64,000 bases of DNA, from contig JASEVX010000017.1 of NCBI GenBank assembly GCA_031761405.1, forward strand, positions 10,869,580-10,933,579. Reading direction: 5' to 3'. Shown here piece after piece: positions 43,720-54,182 of this stretch. The position numbers were made by a program, and so were the translations under genes. The notes under the pieces are model-generated. The model made no database searches. It was not told the DNA's origin and saw only the letters and a program-made list of their open reading frames with translations. This stretch comes from Serripes groenlandicus. Taxonomy: Eukaryota > Mollusca > Bivalvia > Cardiida > Cardiidae. How positions within the stretch are numbered: position 1 is the first letter of the stretch; each line of letters begins with the position of its first letter.

Positions 43720-43933
43720 TTAACTCTTTCAGAGCCAAAGGTAATATTGAGGATTTTGCAAACAATGCAGATTCAGATGAGTCAGCTCGTAACGAGCTGT
43801 CTCACCTGAAATCAGCATTGTTTGCCCTTTAATATAAAACATATTCCAAAATTCTTATTACGTAAACAGCAGAATCGGGCGAATTTGAAAATAGAAGAGT
43901 CTACTTTAAACAATTCGGCGCTGAAAGAGTTAA
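43720..43933. mobile_element. Family D MITE, complete, reverse orientation
   Basis: TTAACTCTTTCAGAGCCAAA to TCGGCGCTGAAAGAGTTAA. Hairpin CAGCTCGT-A-ACGAGCTG. Confidence 0.87.
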
Positions 43934-44161
43934 CCCTTTCCATCATACAGACGATTTCTGGCGCCCCTGGAGCAGGCGACTTTTTCAAACATTGTGGCAA
44001 AATAATAAATTGCTTATAATAAGCAATCTCTCCTTTTGTCAGAATGTTTTCAACCCCTTTTCAATAACTCTTTTTTCATTTATAGAGTTTTTCCCATAGT
44101 TTGCCTCTATTTCTTCAAAGTCGCCCGTTTCAGATATGTTGTATGGTGGGACAAAGGTTAA
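43930..44161. mobile_element. Family A MITE, sharing TTAA with the D element
   Basis: TTAACCCTTTCCATCATAC to GGTGGGACAAAGGTTAA. Core AAATTGCTTATAATAAGCAAT. Confidence 0.82.
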
Positions 44162-44458
44162 TCACGGGATTGATTTACGAGTAAAGCATATTCGGTTCGC
44201 TGTCAAATGTTAAAGTGGGGTTATACTCGTACACTGTTACTGTAAGAAGGTTTATACACGGGGAAAATGTCGACAAATTGATGTACAGGCAAACTTGTGT
44301 TAGCGGTCACCTCTGTTATGCAGCCACCTTCTTTTAAGCAGCCACATGAAGATTGACAAAAACAACCTTTTTTATTTTTTTATTTGACTTGTATTAAACA
44401 GCCACCTGTGTTCAGCAGTCATATTTTGGCTCTCCATTGGTTGGCTTTCTAAGACTTT

Positions 44459-44752
44459 ATTGATTGATTTGGGTTTAACGCCGTTTTTAACAATTTCTCA
44501 GTCATATCACGGCGGCCAGTTCACCGACTCATGTGTTTCCTGGTTTTTCTCACACCAGTACTCCACAAAACAGTCTTCCAAAGCAACTGGCTGCTTTTCC
44601 ACATAGACTTAGCCCATTTGTGGAAGACGAATGACGCATGTCGCATTGACTTTTGTCAAACGTCGGAAAGAAAGTTGGCCGAGCCATGATTCGAACTCAC
44701 AACCCCTGGATTGACAGCCCGCGTCGTTACTGACTAAGCTACCGGGACTCGG
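44459..44752 (-). mobile_element. SINE-1, near full length
   Basis: Tail ATTGATTGATTTGGG, TTTAACGCCGTTTTTAACAA, reverse B-box in GATTCGAACTCACAACCCC, A-box side TGACTAAGCTACCGGGAC. Confidence 0.9.
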
Positions 44753-44810
44753 CAAGCTGCCTAAGACAAGTGTGACTGTAGTTTACATTCTACATTGTGA
44801 GCGGCGATCA

Positions 44811-45017
44811 ATGGTTTATTGGAATTTGACGTTGTTTCCAATAATAGTTCGTGTAATCACGGAAACAGCTCATTTATTCACGAGCCCTGGCTAACCAAAC
44901 TAGTACTAGGCTAGGAAATGTGCCTTGCCCAAAAGACACTCCACCATGAACGCCGCGACTGGGCATCGAACCCGGGATATTGGTTCCTAGTCCCTGACGC
45001 TATCCCCTCGGCCAGGA
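44811..45017 (-). mobile_element. SINE-2 with tRNA head
   Basis: CAAACTAGTACTAGGCTAGG, GGCATCGAACCCGGGATATT (reverse B box) and GACGCTATCCCCTCGGCCAG (reverse A box). Confidence 0.85.
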
Positions 45018-45156
45018 TCAAGCACTACTAGTCTTAGTCTATGTTCAAAGAAGAGTAGATGAAAAACCTACCATTATCACTGGCCTCAAGTAGCCACAGA
45101 CGGTCCAAAGAAATTGCTGACAAATATTAAGTAAAAATTTATATTTGACAGACGAA

Positions 45157-45340
45157 CCCTTTCCCTCATATAGACGCTTTCGGATGCCTCTGCAGCAGAA
45201 GACTGCAATTTCTCCATTTGCCACAATTATTTCAACTCTTTTCTATATTCATACTATCATTTAAAGACATTTTCTATATTTTTGACATGATAATTTCTTA
45301 GTCGTCTGCTGCATATTTGTTGTATGTGAGAAATGCGCTG
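45157..45340. mobile_element. Family A MITE, left side shortened
   Basis: CCCTTTCCCTCATATAGACG, half of the core (TGCAATTTCTCCATTTGCC), then GTCGTCTGCTGCATATTTG. Confidence 0.72.
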
Positions 45341-45370
45341 AAAGGTATTTATTTAAAGTCGATGTTCACT

Positions 45371-45474
45371 CACGGATTTCTCACATACAACAACTTAGGA
45401 GCAATTCTCCTTTTTCCCCACAATGTATTCACATATCGTCTGCTACAGAGGTGTCATAACGTGTCTGTATGTGG
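45371..45474. mobile_element. Family A MITE, internally deleted
   Basis: CTCACGGATTTCTCACATAC to GTGTCTGTATGTGG. Confidence 0.55.
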
Positions 45475-45605
45475 TCATGGTGGACTGCCCTTTGACAAGG
45501 CCCATGTCCTAGCATAGCATTGTTTTCTGCACCGAGGGATCACGAATAAGTGAACGGTTCAACTGAAATAGTGTTGACAACGGTGCAAATCCCTACAAAA
45601 GCCAA
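45475..45605 (+). mobile_element. SINE-2 body fragment
   Basis: GTCATGGTGGACTGCCCTTT, GAGGGATCACGAATAAGTG, GTGTTGACAACGGTGC. Directly follows the A fragment. Confidence 0.72.
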
Positions 45606-46811
45606 AACATAAACAAGTCAAGGACTTGGTCTCTGTATATCTTGACAGATCGACCGACAGTTTACTGATAAAGGGTAATAATTATAGGCTTTTTGTCAAC
45701 CAATTTGAATACCCCGCCTCTTAAATAGTCGTATCAATTACAAGAGATTTTGTCTAACCCTGTACTGCCACAAACGAGTCATTTGCTTCCATTTTATATC
45801 ACCCGATTTATGTTGTTACGATTTGTAACATTTCATTGACGCTCGCAACATTTGTCGTATTTTCGTAGAATGTTCTCATAATTAAATCACGCATGTCCAT
45901 TTCAGATGACAAACCTATATTGTTAACGGCATATGTTATTTTGATGTGTTTGTTCCATTTTGGAAAGCTTCAGATTGAAGAATTGGCTTGGATCAAAGTG
46001 CTAATGGTTTACTATAATTAAATACAATGAAAGGTTGACTATAACTGTGTCAGACGATACGGGTACGTGCTATATGATATGTAGACCCCGGTTCTTATAA
46101 CCACAATATGTCACTTAAAAAATGTTTATTGCCAATATAGGCACTTTCGGTAGTATACTGCTTTTAAAATGATAACTGCATCATCATTATCATCACCAGA
46201 TTGAAAAAAACTCGAAACAAACCCTTTGATATCCCTTTTAGTTTATACATATTTAATTTTCATATATTTTACATACATGTAGTAGGAAACATCAAGAAAT
46301 ATACAATGGAGAAATGGATTGGACTGAAAGCTCAAAGCTTATAGCACTATGATAGTGTTCGTCATTCTTGGAAATAACTTAAATAATGCATAACTATGCA
46401 TACTAATTTGTACAAACAAATATATATAGACACACTAGAACACAGAGAACAATATCTGTACTCAGCAATGAACTATCTGTATAGACCAGACTTCTGATTG
46501 GTCAATTTATTGGATGAGTTTGTATCTGACCAATCAGATACGTGAGCACATATCGTATTAATAAACTAGAGTAAAGTGTTGTAATATTTTGAGCTTGGAT
46601 TGTTTCTAAATTGACATTGATCTCGTGTATATGTTTTTTGCAATGGTATAGTCAAAGTTTGGGATAAAGATCTGACCCAAGCACATCAAAGGTCAAATTT
46701 ACATTGGGTTAAAGACGAAAAAGTTGCCGTTTGACATGCCAACGTTATCATGAACGTTATCTTTTCTTCTAGCCGTATACATGCTGGAAATGTAAAATAG
46801 TTTTTTTTATC
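45606..46811. other. Nothing recognised
   Basis: 1.2 kb, AT-rich, with no family match. CTGATTGGTCAATTTATTGG near 46494 and its inverse CTGACCAATCAGATACG form a loose hairpin. Confidence 0.5.
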
Positions 46812-46882
46812 GATTCATTGGACTTAATCCGCATTTTTCCATGCAATGTATCAGTTATATCACGGCCGCGAAATCACCTACA
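46812..46882 (-). mobile_element. SINE-1 3'-end fragment, degenerate
   Basis: TCATTGGACTTAATCCGC, then CAGTTATATCACGGCCGCG. Confidence 0.5.
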
Positions 46883-46958
46883 AATGGATTCCGCCTTTTT
46901 CCCTTAATTTAATATACTTTTCTCATTCTAAGTATATGTATTATGTAAGGACCGCTTT

Positions 46959-47188
46959 TTAACCCTTTCCCTCATATAGACGCTTTCTGACGCCTCTGCA
47001 GCAGACGGATTTTTGAAAACATAGTGACAAAAGAAAAAATTGCACAAAACGTGCAATTTCTCCTTTTGCCACAATGTTTTCCACTTTGTGTCATAGGTTA
47101 TCCATTCAATTATACAGATTTTCCATTTTTTGACAAAATATGGTCAAAGTCGTCTGCTGCAGAAATGTCGTATGAGGGAAAGGGTTAA
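46959..47188. mobile_element. Family A MITE, complete
   Basis: TTAACCCTTTCCCTCATA to TATGAGGGAAAGGGTTAA. Core AAATTGCAC-AAAAC-GTGCAATTT. Confidence 0.92.
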
Positions 47189-47431
47189 AGGTATGAAAAT
47201 GTCGTTCACTTTCCGCAAATAAGTATTATTCTTTTGTACTGTCAACGTGTGTTTCTCGGCTTTCTTCCTACAGTAAACTGCACACAACATTCTCCAATGA
47301 CAACCTCCTACCCTCCCATAAACATTTTAATATTATTGCATAGAAGCAAACACAACCATGGGGTTATCGCCAAACCTTCATATGAACAAAAACAACACCA
47401 AAGTCTAATAACAGGAAATATTATTGAATGA

Positions 47432-47651
47432 ATGTATATTGTTTTATGGCGCATCGACAGCTAAGGTCATTTAGCGTTCAATTAAATTTAATTATTCATG
47501 ATCCCTGGGTAAACAAACCAGTACTAGGCTAGAAAATGTGCATTGCCCAAGGGCACTCCACCATGACCGTAGTGCCGCGACTGGGGATCGAACCCGGGAC
47601 ACCCGGTTTCGAAATCCTCGACGCTAACCACTCGACCACAGCGGATTCCCT
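47432..47651 (-). mobile_element. SINE-2L: tRNA head plus LINE-like 3' tail, perfect 17-bp duplication
   Basis: GAAATATTATTGAATGA at 47415-47431 and 47652-47668. Read on the minus strand: A-box GTGGTCGAGTGGTTAGCGTC, B-box CCCGGGTTCGATCCCC, SINE-2 body with AGCCTAGTACTGG, then AAATGACCTTAGCTGTCGAT, GCGCCATAAAACA and CATT repeats. The tail matches the 3' end of the LINE at 33342-39667. Confidence 0.93.
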
Positions 47652-47708
47652 GAAATATTATTGAATGATAATTGCAAACTTGGTGTGTATTAATCGACCA
47701 CACTAACA

Positions 47709-47959
47709 TACCGAGGGCTTGGCGTGAAACGGTTGTAACTAAAAACCTATTTTGAAAACCCTGGTTTAGGGGCAATCTTGACCCCTTTGTAAACAATGCA
47801 AATTTAGGTGCCATTGCTCAGAACGAGCAATGGCACCTAAATTTCCATTGTTTACCAAGAAAAATGATTTAACGATTATAAAGACTTTATGGGGAGGTGA
47901 TTAACATTAGTAAAAAAATACTAGTTTTAGTTACAACCGTTTCACGCCAATCCCTCGAT
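47709..47959. mobile_element. Family F foldback MITE, intact
   Basis: TACCGAGGGCTTGGCGTGAA to CACGCCAATCCCTCGATA. The inverted ends extend about 30 bases. Centre GGTGCCATTGCTC-AGAAC-GAGCAATGGCACC. TA at both borders suggests a mariner-type target. Confidence 0.85.
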
Positions 47960-48099
47960 ACGTTGTTATGAACATTGGGCGGCAGTTGCGAGTTGCGATA
48001 CTCTAGTCAATATGTATCAGTAATACAGGTTATATTGACGAGTGCGGTATTTTTAACGTATGTAAGTTGACAGTGACTTCCTCCCAGAAAGATACTCCT

Positions 48100-48240
48100 T
48101 AACCTTTAACAGACCGTTTCTGACGCCTCTGCAGCAGACGATTTTTGAAGACATATAATTATTTCATGTGTAGATATTTTCCCTTCTTTTTCTAGATGTT
48201 ATCAAGGCCATCTGCTGCATAATTGTTGTTTGTGGGAAAG
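48100..48240. mobile_element. Family A MITE, degenerate
   Basis: CTGACGCCTCTGCAGCAGAC to TTGTTTGTGGGAAAGC. Core absent. Confidence 0.6.
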
Positions 48241-48357
48241 CATTCGAGCAATTTGCATCGCCGTCCTTTAATTCTGAAGATTTCCCAAATTTGTGGAATA
48301 TTCTTTCGCAACAGTTCATAAATGAGAAGCGATCAATATAGGTCAAGATAAGACAGC

Positions 48358-48411
48358 ACGAACATGAATACTGATCTTGGTTTATGTTGTTCGTAAATAC
48401 TCTTTAATGTT
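48358..48411 (+). repeat. Leader preceding the 38-bp array
   Basis: ACGAACATGAATACTGATCTTGG then TTGTTCGTAAATACTCTTTA; about 70 percent like 54128-54181, which precedes the 33-bp array. Confidence 0.6.
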
Positions 48412-48432
48412 GCATAATGTTATGATACACAG

Positions 48433-51075
48433 ATGTGTCAATGAAAGCATGGCTTCTAAGCAGACTGACACTGTATCAATGACACCATGGCTTCTTGGCA
48501 AAATGACACTGTATCAATGACACCAAGGCTTCTAAGCAGACTGACAATGTATCAATTTACTACATGTCTTCTTAGAAGAATGACACTGTATAAATGACGC
48601 TATAGCTTCTTAGCAGATTGACACTGTATAAATGACGCCATGGATTCTTCTTAGTAGACTGACACTGTATCAATGACACCATTGCGTCTTAGCAGACTGA
48701 CACTGTATCAATGATACCATGGCTTCTTAGTAGACTGACACTATATCAATGACGCCTTGGATTCTTAGCAGACTGACACTGTATCAATGACGCCATGGCT
48801 TCTTAGCAGACTGACACTGTATCAATGACGCCATGGCTTCTTAGCAGACTGACACTTTGCCAATGACACCATGGTTTCTTAGCAGACTGACACTGTATCA
48901 ATGACGCCATTTATTCTTAGCAGACTGACACTGTATCAATGACACCATGGCTTCTTAGCAGACTGACACTGTATCAATGACGTCATGGCTTCTTAGCAGA
49001 CTGACACTGTGTCAATGACACCATGGCTTCTTAGCGGACTGACACTGTATCAATAACGCCATGGCTTCTTAGCGACTGACACTGTGCCAATGAAACCATG
49101 GCTTCTTAGCAGACTGACACTGTATCAATGGCGCCATGGCTTCTTAGCAGACTGACACTGTGTCAGTGGCATCATGGCTTCTAAGCAGACTGACACTGTA
49201 TCAATGACGCCATGGCTTCTTAGCAGACTGACACTGTGCCAATGACATCATGGCTTCTTAGCAGACTGACACTGTGCCAATGACACCATGGCTTCTTAGC
49301 AGACTGACACTGTATCAATGACGCCATGGCTTCTTAGCAGACTGACACTGTGTCAATGACATCATGGCTTCTTAGCAGACTGACACTGTGCCAATGACAC
49401 CATGGCTTCTTAGCAGACTGACACTGTATCAATGACGCCATGGCTTCTTAGCAGACTGACTCTGTATCAATGGCATCATGGGTTCTTAGCAGACTGACAC
49501 TGTATAAATGACACCATGGCTTCTTAGCAGACTGACACTGTATCAATGACACCATGGCTTCTTAGCAGACTGACACCGTATCAATGACGTCATGTATTCT
49601 TAGCAGACTGACACTGTATCAATGACGCCATGGCTTCTTAGCAGACTGACACTGTGCCAATGTCACCATGGCTTCTTAGCAGACTGACACTGTATCAATG
49701 ACGCCATGTATTCTTAGCAGACTGACACTGCATCAATGACGCCATGGCTTCTAATCAGACTGACACTGTGCCAATGACACCAAGGCTTTTAAGCAGACTG
49801 ACACTGTATTAATGACACCATTTCGTCTTAGCAGACTGACACTGTATCAATGACGCCATGGTTTCTCAGCAGACTGACACTGTATCAATGACTACATGTC
49901 TTCTAAGAAGAATGACACTGTATCAATGACGCCATGGCTTCTTAGCAGACTGACACTGTGCCAATGACGCCATGACTTCTTAGCAGACTGACACTGTATC
50001 AATGACTACATGTCTTCTTAGAAGAATGACACTGTATCAATGACACCATTGCTTCTTAGCAGACAGAAACCGTATCAATGACGCCATGGATTCTTAGCAG
50101 ACTGACACTGTGCCAATGACACCATGGCTTCTTAGCAGACTGACTCTGTATCAATGGCATCATGGGTTCTTAGCAGACTGACACTGTATAAATGACACCA
50201 TGGCTTCTTAGCAGACTGACACTGTATCAATGACACCATGGCTTCTTAGCAGACTGACACCGTATCAATGACGTCATGTATTCTTAGCAGACTGACACTG
50301 TATCAATGACGCCATGGCTTCTTAGCAGACTGACACTGTGCCAATGTCACCATGGCTTCTTAGCAGACTGACACTGTATCAATGACGCCATGTATTCTTA
50401 GTAGACTGACACTGCATCAATGACGCCATGGCTTCTAAGCAGACTGACACTGTGCCAATGACACCAAGGCTTTTAAGCAGACTGACACTGTATTAATGAC
50501 ACCATTGCGTCTTAGCAGACTGACACTGTATCAATGACGCCATGGTTTCTCAGCAGACTGACACTGTATCAATGACTACATGTCTTCTTAGAAGAATGAC
50601 ACTGTATCAATGACGCCATGGCTTCTTAGCAGACTGACACTGTGCCAATGACGCCATGACTTCTTAGCAGACTGACACTGTATCAATGACTACATGTCTT
50701 CTTAGAAGAATGACACTGTATCAATGACACCATTGCTTCTTAGCAGACAGAAACCGTATCAATGACGCCATGGATTCTTAGCAGACTGACACTGTGCCAA
50801 TGCCACCATGGCTTCTTAGCAGACTGACACTGTATCAATGACGCCATGGCGTCTTAGCAGACTGACACTGTGCCAATGACACCATGGCTTCTTAGCAGAC
50901 TGACACTGTATCAATGACGCCATGGCTTCTTAGCAGACTGACACTGTGCCAATGACACAATGGCTTCTTAGCAGACTGACACTGTATCAATGACGCAATG
51001 GCTTCTTAGCAGACTGACACTGTGCCAATGACGCCATGGCTTCTTAGCAGACTGACACTGTATCAATGACACCAT
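48433..51075. repeat. 38-bp minisatellite, about 69 copies
   Basis: Unit CTTCTTAGCAGACTGACACT + GTATCAATGACGCCATGG. Common variants: TGCCAATGACACC, CTACATGTCTTCTTAGAAG, CATGTATTC. A block repeats with period 684 (18 units; TGGCATCATGGGTTC at 49471 and 50155). It ends by fusing to a half A element at GCGTCATGAGC. Confidence 0.96.
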
Positions 51076-51168
51076 TGCGTCATGAGCAATTTCACCTTTG
51101 GCCACAATGTTTTCAAAACTCGTCTGCTGCTATTGCGTCAAAATACGTCTGCAGGTGGGAAAGAGCTA
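51067..51168. mobile_element. Family A variant B, right half
   Basis: TCATGAGCAATTTCACCTTT through GCAGGTGGGAAAGAGCTAAC. The left half is missing at the minisatellite junction. Confidence 0.8.
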
Positions 51169-51169
51169 A

Positions 51170-51370
51170 CCGACTAGCGGCCTTGCTGCCTTGTGACTGC
51201 TCTTCTCACTCATACACATTACTGGCTTGTCGAGGAGGACTCTAGATGTCTGCATCTCATATCATAGGCCATGGGTTAAAGTTTCTGCTAAAATAACTGC
51301 TTACACAAGTAGTTCAAAATATTAAACATCCCTTTCCAACATACAACAAATCTGCAGCAGACGTCTTTAA
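51170..51370. repeat. Duplicated spacer, copy 1
   Basis: ACTAGCGGCCTTGCTGCCTTG to ACATCCCTTTCCAACATAC; repeated at 52846-53046. The repeat brackets the 185-bp array. Confidence 0.88.
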
Positions 51371-52847
51371 AAACATAAGTGACAAAAGCCTGAAAAAATC
51401 TCAATAAAAGATAGCTTAATTGTTAAATAAATTTGAAAACATTGTGACCAAAGAGAAATTGCTCATCATGCGTAATTACAACTTTGGCCACAATGTTTTC
51501 AAAAGTCGTGTGATGCTATTGCGTCAAAATGCGTCTGTAGGTGGGAAAAGGTTTTGAAAACATAGTGACAAAAACCTGAAAATTCTCAATAAAAGATACC
51601 TTAATTGTTAAATAAAGTTGAAAACATTGTGACCAAAGAGAAATTGCTCATCATGCGTAATTACACCTTTGGCCACAATGTTTTCAAAAGTCGTCTGATG
51701 CTATTGCGTCAAAATGCGTCTGTAGGTGGGAAAAGGTTTTGAAAACATAGTGACAAAAACCTGAAAATTCTCAATAAAAAATAGCTTAATTGTTAAATAA
51801 AGTTGAAAACATTGTGACCAAAGAGAAATTGCTCATCATGCGTAATTACAACTTTGGCCACAATGTTTTCAAAAGTCGTGTGATGCTATTGCGTCAAAAT
51901 GCGTCTGTAGGTGGGAAAAGGTTTTGAAAACATAGTGACAAAAACCTGAAAATTCTCAATAAAAGATACCTTAATTGTTAAATAAAGTTGAAAACATTGT
52001 GGCCAAAGAGAAATTGCTCATCATGAGTAATTACACCTTTGGCCACAATGTTTTCAAAAGTAGTCTGATGCTATTGCGTCAAAATGCGTCTGTAGGTGGG
52101 AAAAGGTTTTGAAAACATAGTGACAAAAACCTGAAAATTCTCAATAAAAAATAGCTTAATTGTTAAATAAAGTTGAAAACATTGTGACCAAAGAGAAATT
52201 GCTCATCATGCGTAATTACAACTTTGGCCACAATGTTTTCAAAAGTCGTGTGATGCTATTGCGTCAAAATGCGTCTGTAGGTGGGAAAAGGTTTTGAAAA
52301 CATAGTGACAAAAACCTGAAAATTCTCAATAAAAGATAGCTTAATTGTTAAATAAAGTTGAAAACATTGTGACCAAAGAGAAATTGCTCATTATGCGTAA
52401 TTACAACTTTGGCCACAATGTTTTCAAAAGTCGTCTGATGCTTTTGCGTCAAAATGCGTCTGTAGGTGGGAAAAGGTTTTGAAAACATAGTGACAAAAAC
52501 CTGAAAATTCTCAATAAAAGATAGCTTAATTGTTAAATAAAGTTGAAAACATTGTGGCCAAAGAGAAATATCTCATCATGAGTAATTACACCTTTGGCCA
52601 CAATGTTTTCAAAAGTCGTCTGATGCTATTGCGTCAAAATGCGTCTGTAGGTGGGAAAAGGTTTTGAAAACATAGTGACAAAAACCTGAAAATTCTCAAT
52701 AAAAAATAGCTTAATTGTTAAATAAAGTTGAAAACATTGTGGCCAAAGAGAAATTGCTCATCATGAGCTATTTCACCTTTGGCCACAATGTTTTCAAGAA
52801 TCGTTTGCTGATATTGCGTCTTATAGGCGGTGAAAGAGTTAAAGGAC
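51367..52847. repeat. 185-bp tandem array of a family A variant B element, 8 copies
   Basis: GGTTTTGAAAACATAGTGAC recurs every 185 bases (51550, 51735, 51920, 52105, 52290, 52475, 52660). Each unit carries the core GAAATTGCTC-ATCAT-GCGTAATTAC and the right end GTCTGTAGGTGGGAAAAGG. The left TTAA terminus is present only before the first unit. Confidence 0.95.
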
Positions 52848-53046
52848 TAGCGGCCTTGCTGTCTTGTGACTGCTCTTCTCACGCATACAAATTACTGGCT
52901 TGACGACGAGGACTCTAGATGTCTGCATCTCATCTCATAGGTCATTTGTTAAAGTTTTCTGCTAAAATAACTTCTTGCAAAAGTAGTTCAAAATGGTTAA
53001 CACCCCTTTCCAACATACGACAAATATGCAACAGACGACTTTGATA
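52846..53046. repeat. Duplicated spacer, copy 2
   Basis: ACTAGCGGCCTTGCTGTCTTG to CACCCCTTTCCAACATACG, about 90 percent like 51170-51370. Confidence 0.88.
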
Positions 53047-53172
53047 TCAATAAGTGAAAACTATTGAAGCTCTTTTTGAATCAAAGAACAATTCCTTTGT
53101 TTTGAGCAGTTTCTCCTTTTTGTCACAGTGTTTCCTGAAAATCGTCTTTGTCAGAAAGCGCCTACATGTGGG
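52999..53172. mobile_element. Family A MITE, degenerate
   Basis: TTAACACCCCTTTCCAACAT to CTACATGTGGGGAATGGTTC. Core TTCCTTTGTTTTGAGCAGTT. Confidence 0.68.
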
Positions 53173-53398
53173 GAATGGTTCACAGCATACCGTTAGTCAT
53201 TAGCAAGCTGTATACCAAATTATAATCAAGATAACAAATAATAATTTTAACATAGAAATGTATAATTTCAAAACTTAATTTAAATAGTGTTCGAAACTGA
53301 AAATTGCTTATTAAAGCAATGCATGTACTAAAGACAATCACCGGAAGTTTAGGGAAATTGTTTAATTTGTACACGTTCTTTGTTGGTTAAGAATGGTA

Positions 53399-53628
53399 TG
53401 AACCCTTACCCTCATATGGACGCTTTCTGACGCGTCTGCAGCAGAAGGCTTTTTGAAAACATGGTGACAAAAGAAGAAATTGCTCAAAATGAGCAGTTCC
53501 TCCTTTTGCCACAATGTTTTCCACTAGTAGTCATAGGTTATCCATTCAATTATAGAGATTTTCTATTTTTTAACAAAATATGTTCAAAGTCGTCTGCTGC
53601 AGAATTGTCGTATGAGGGGAAGGGTTAA
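53399..53628. mobile_element. Family A MITE, near complete
   Basis: TGAACCCTTACCCTCATATG to ATGAGGGGAAGGGTTAA. Core GAAATTGCTC-AAAAT-GAGCAGTTCC. Confidence 0.9.
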
Positions 53629-54127
53629 AGTATTAGTTATTTGACAGTTTAATAGTTGTCTTCGTCTAAATTATTTAAAAAAAACAATATCATTTCTTAC
53701 GCACAAGTTATAGTAAAGAAGTAAAAAAACCAGTTTAGACAAATTTGAATTGTTCATTTCTTATTAATTTCTCCTCTTTGAACAAAATTCTCATATACTT
53801 TCTACAGGCGTGGTCTGTAAGCAGGAAAAAGGTTCAAAAGGCTCCAGTAATAAATTAACGTTGACGCGTTTTACGTTAACGTCTTATGACAAACGTTTAG
53901 TGGCCTTACTCATATTGGTGCAGGTGTCTTAGCGTAATCAATCGTCCTAACGGTAAACGATACAACATAAATCAATGTACACGTGATAAATTTTCAACCT
54001 TATCTCGCTGCATTTTTGCGACTGTAATCATCATCATTGATTTTTAAGTTATTACGGAAATATGGAGATGTCTTCTCCAACCATGAATACAAGAGAAAGG
54101 ACCAACGTAGATCATGGGTAAGAGTAC

Positions 54128-54181
54128 ACGAATGTGAATGCTGATCTTGGTCAGCATTGTTCGCAAATGTATTTAAAGTCC
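54128..54181 (+). repeat. Leader preceding the 33-bp array
   Basis: ACGAATGTGAATGCTGATCT then TTGTTCGCAAATGTATTTAA; counterpart of 48358-48411. Confidence 0.6.
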
Positions 54182-54182
54182 C

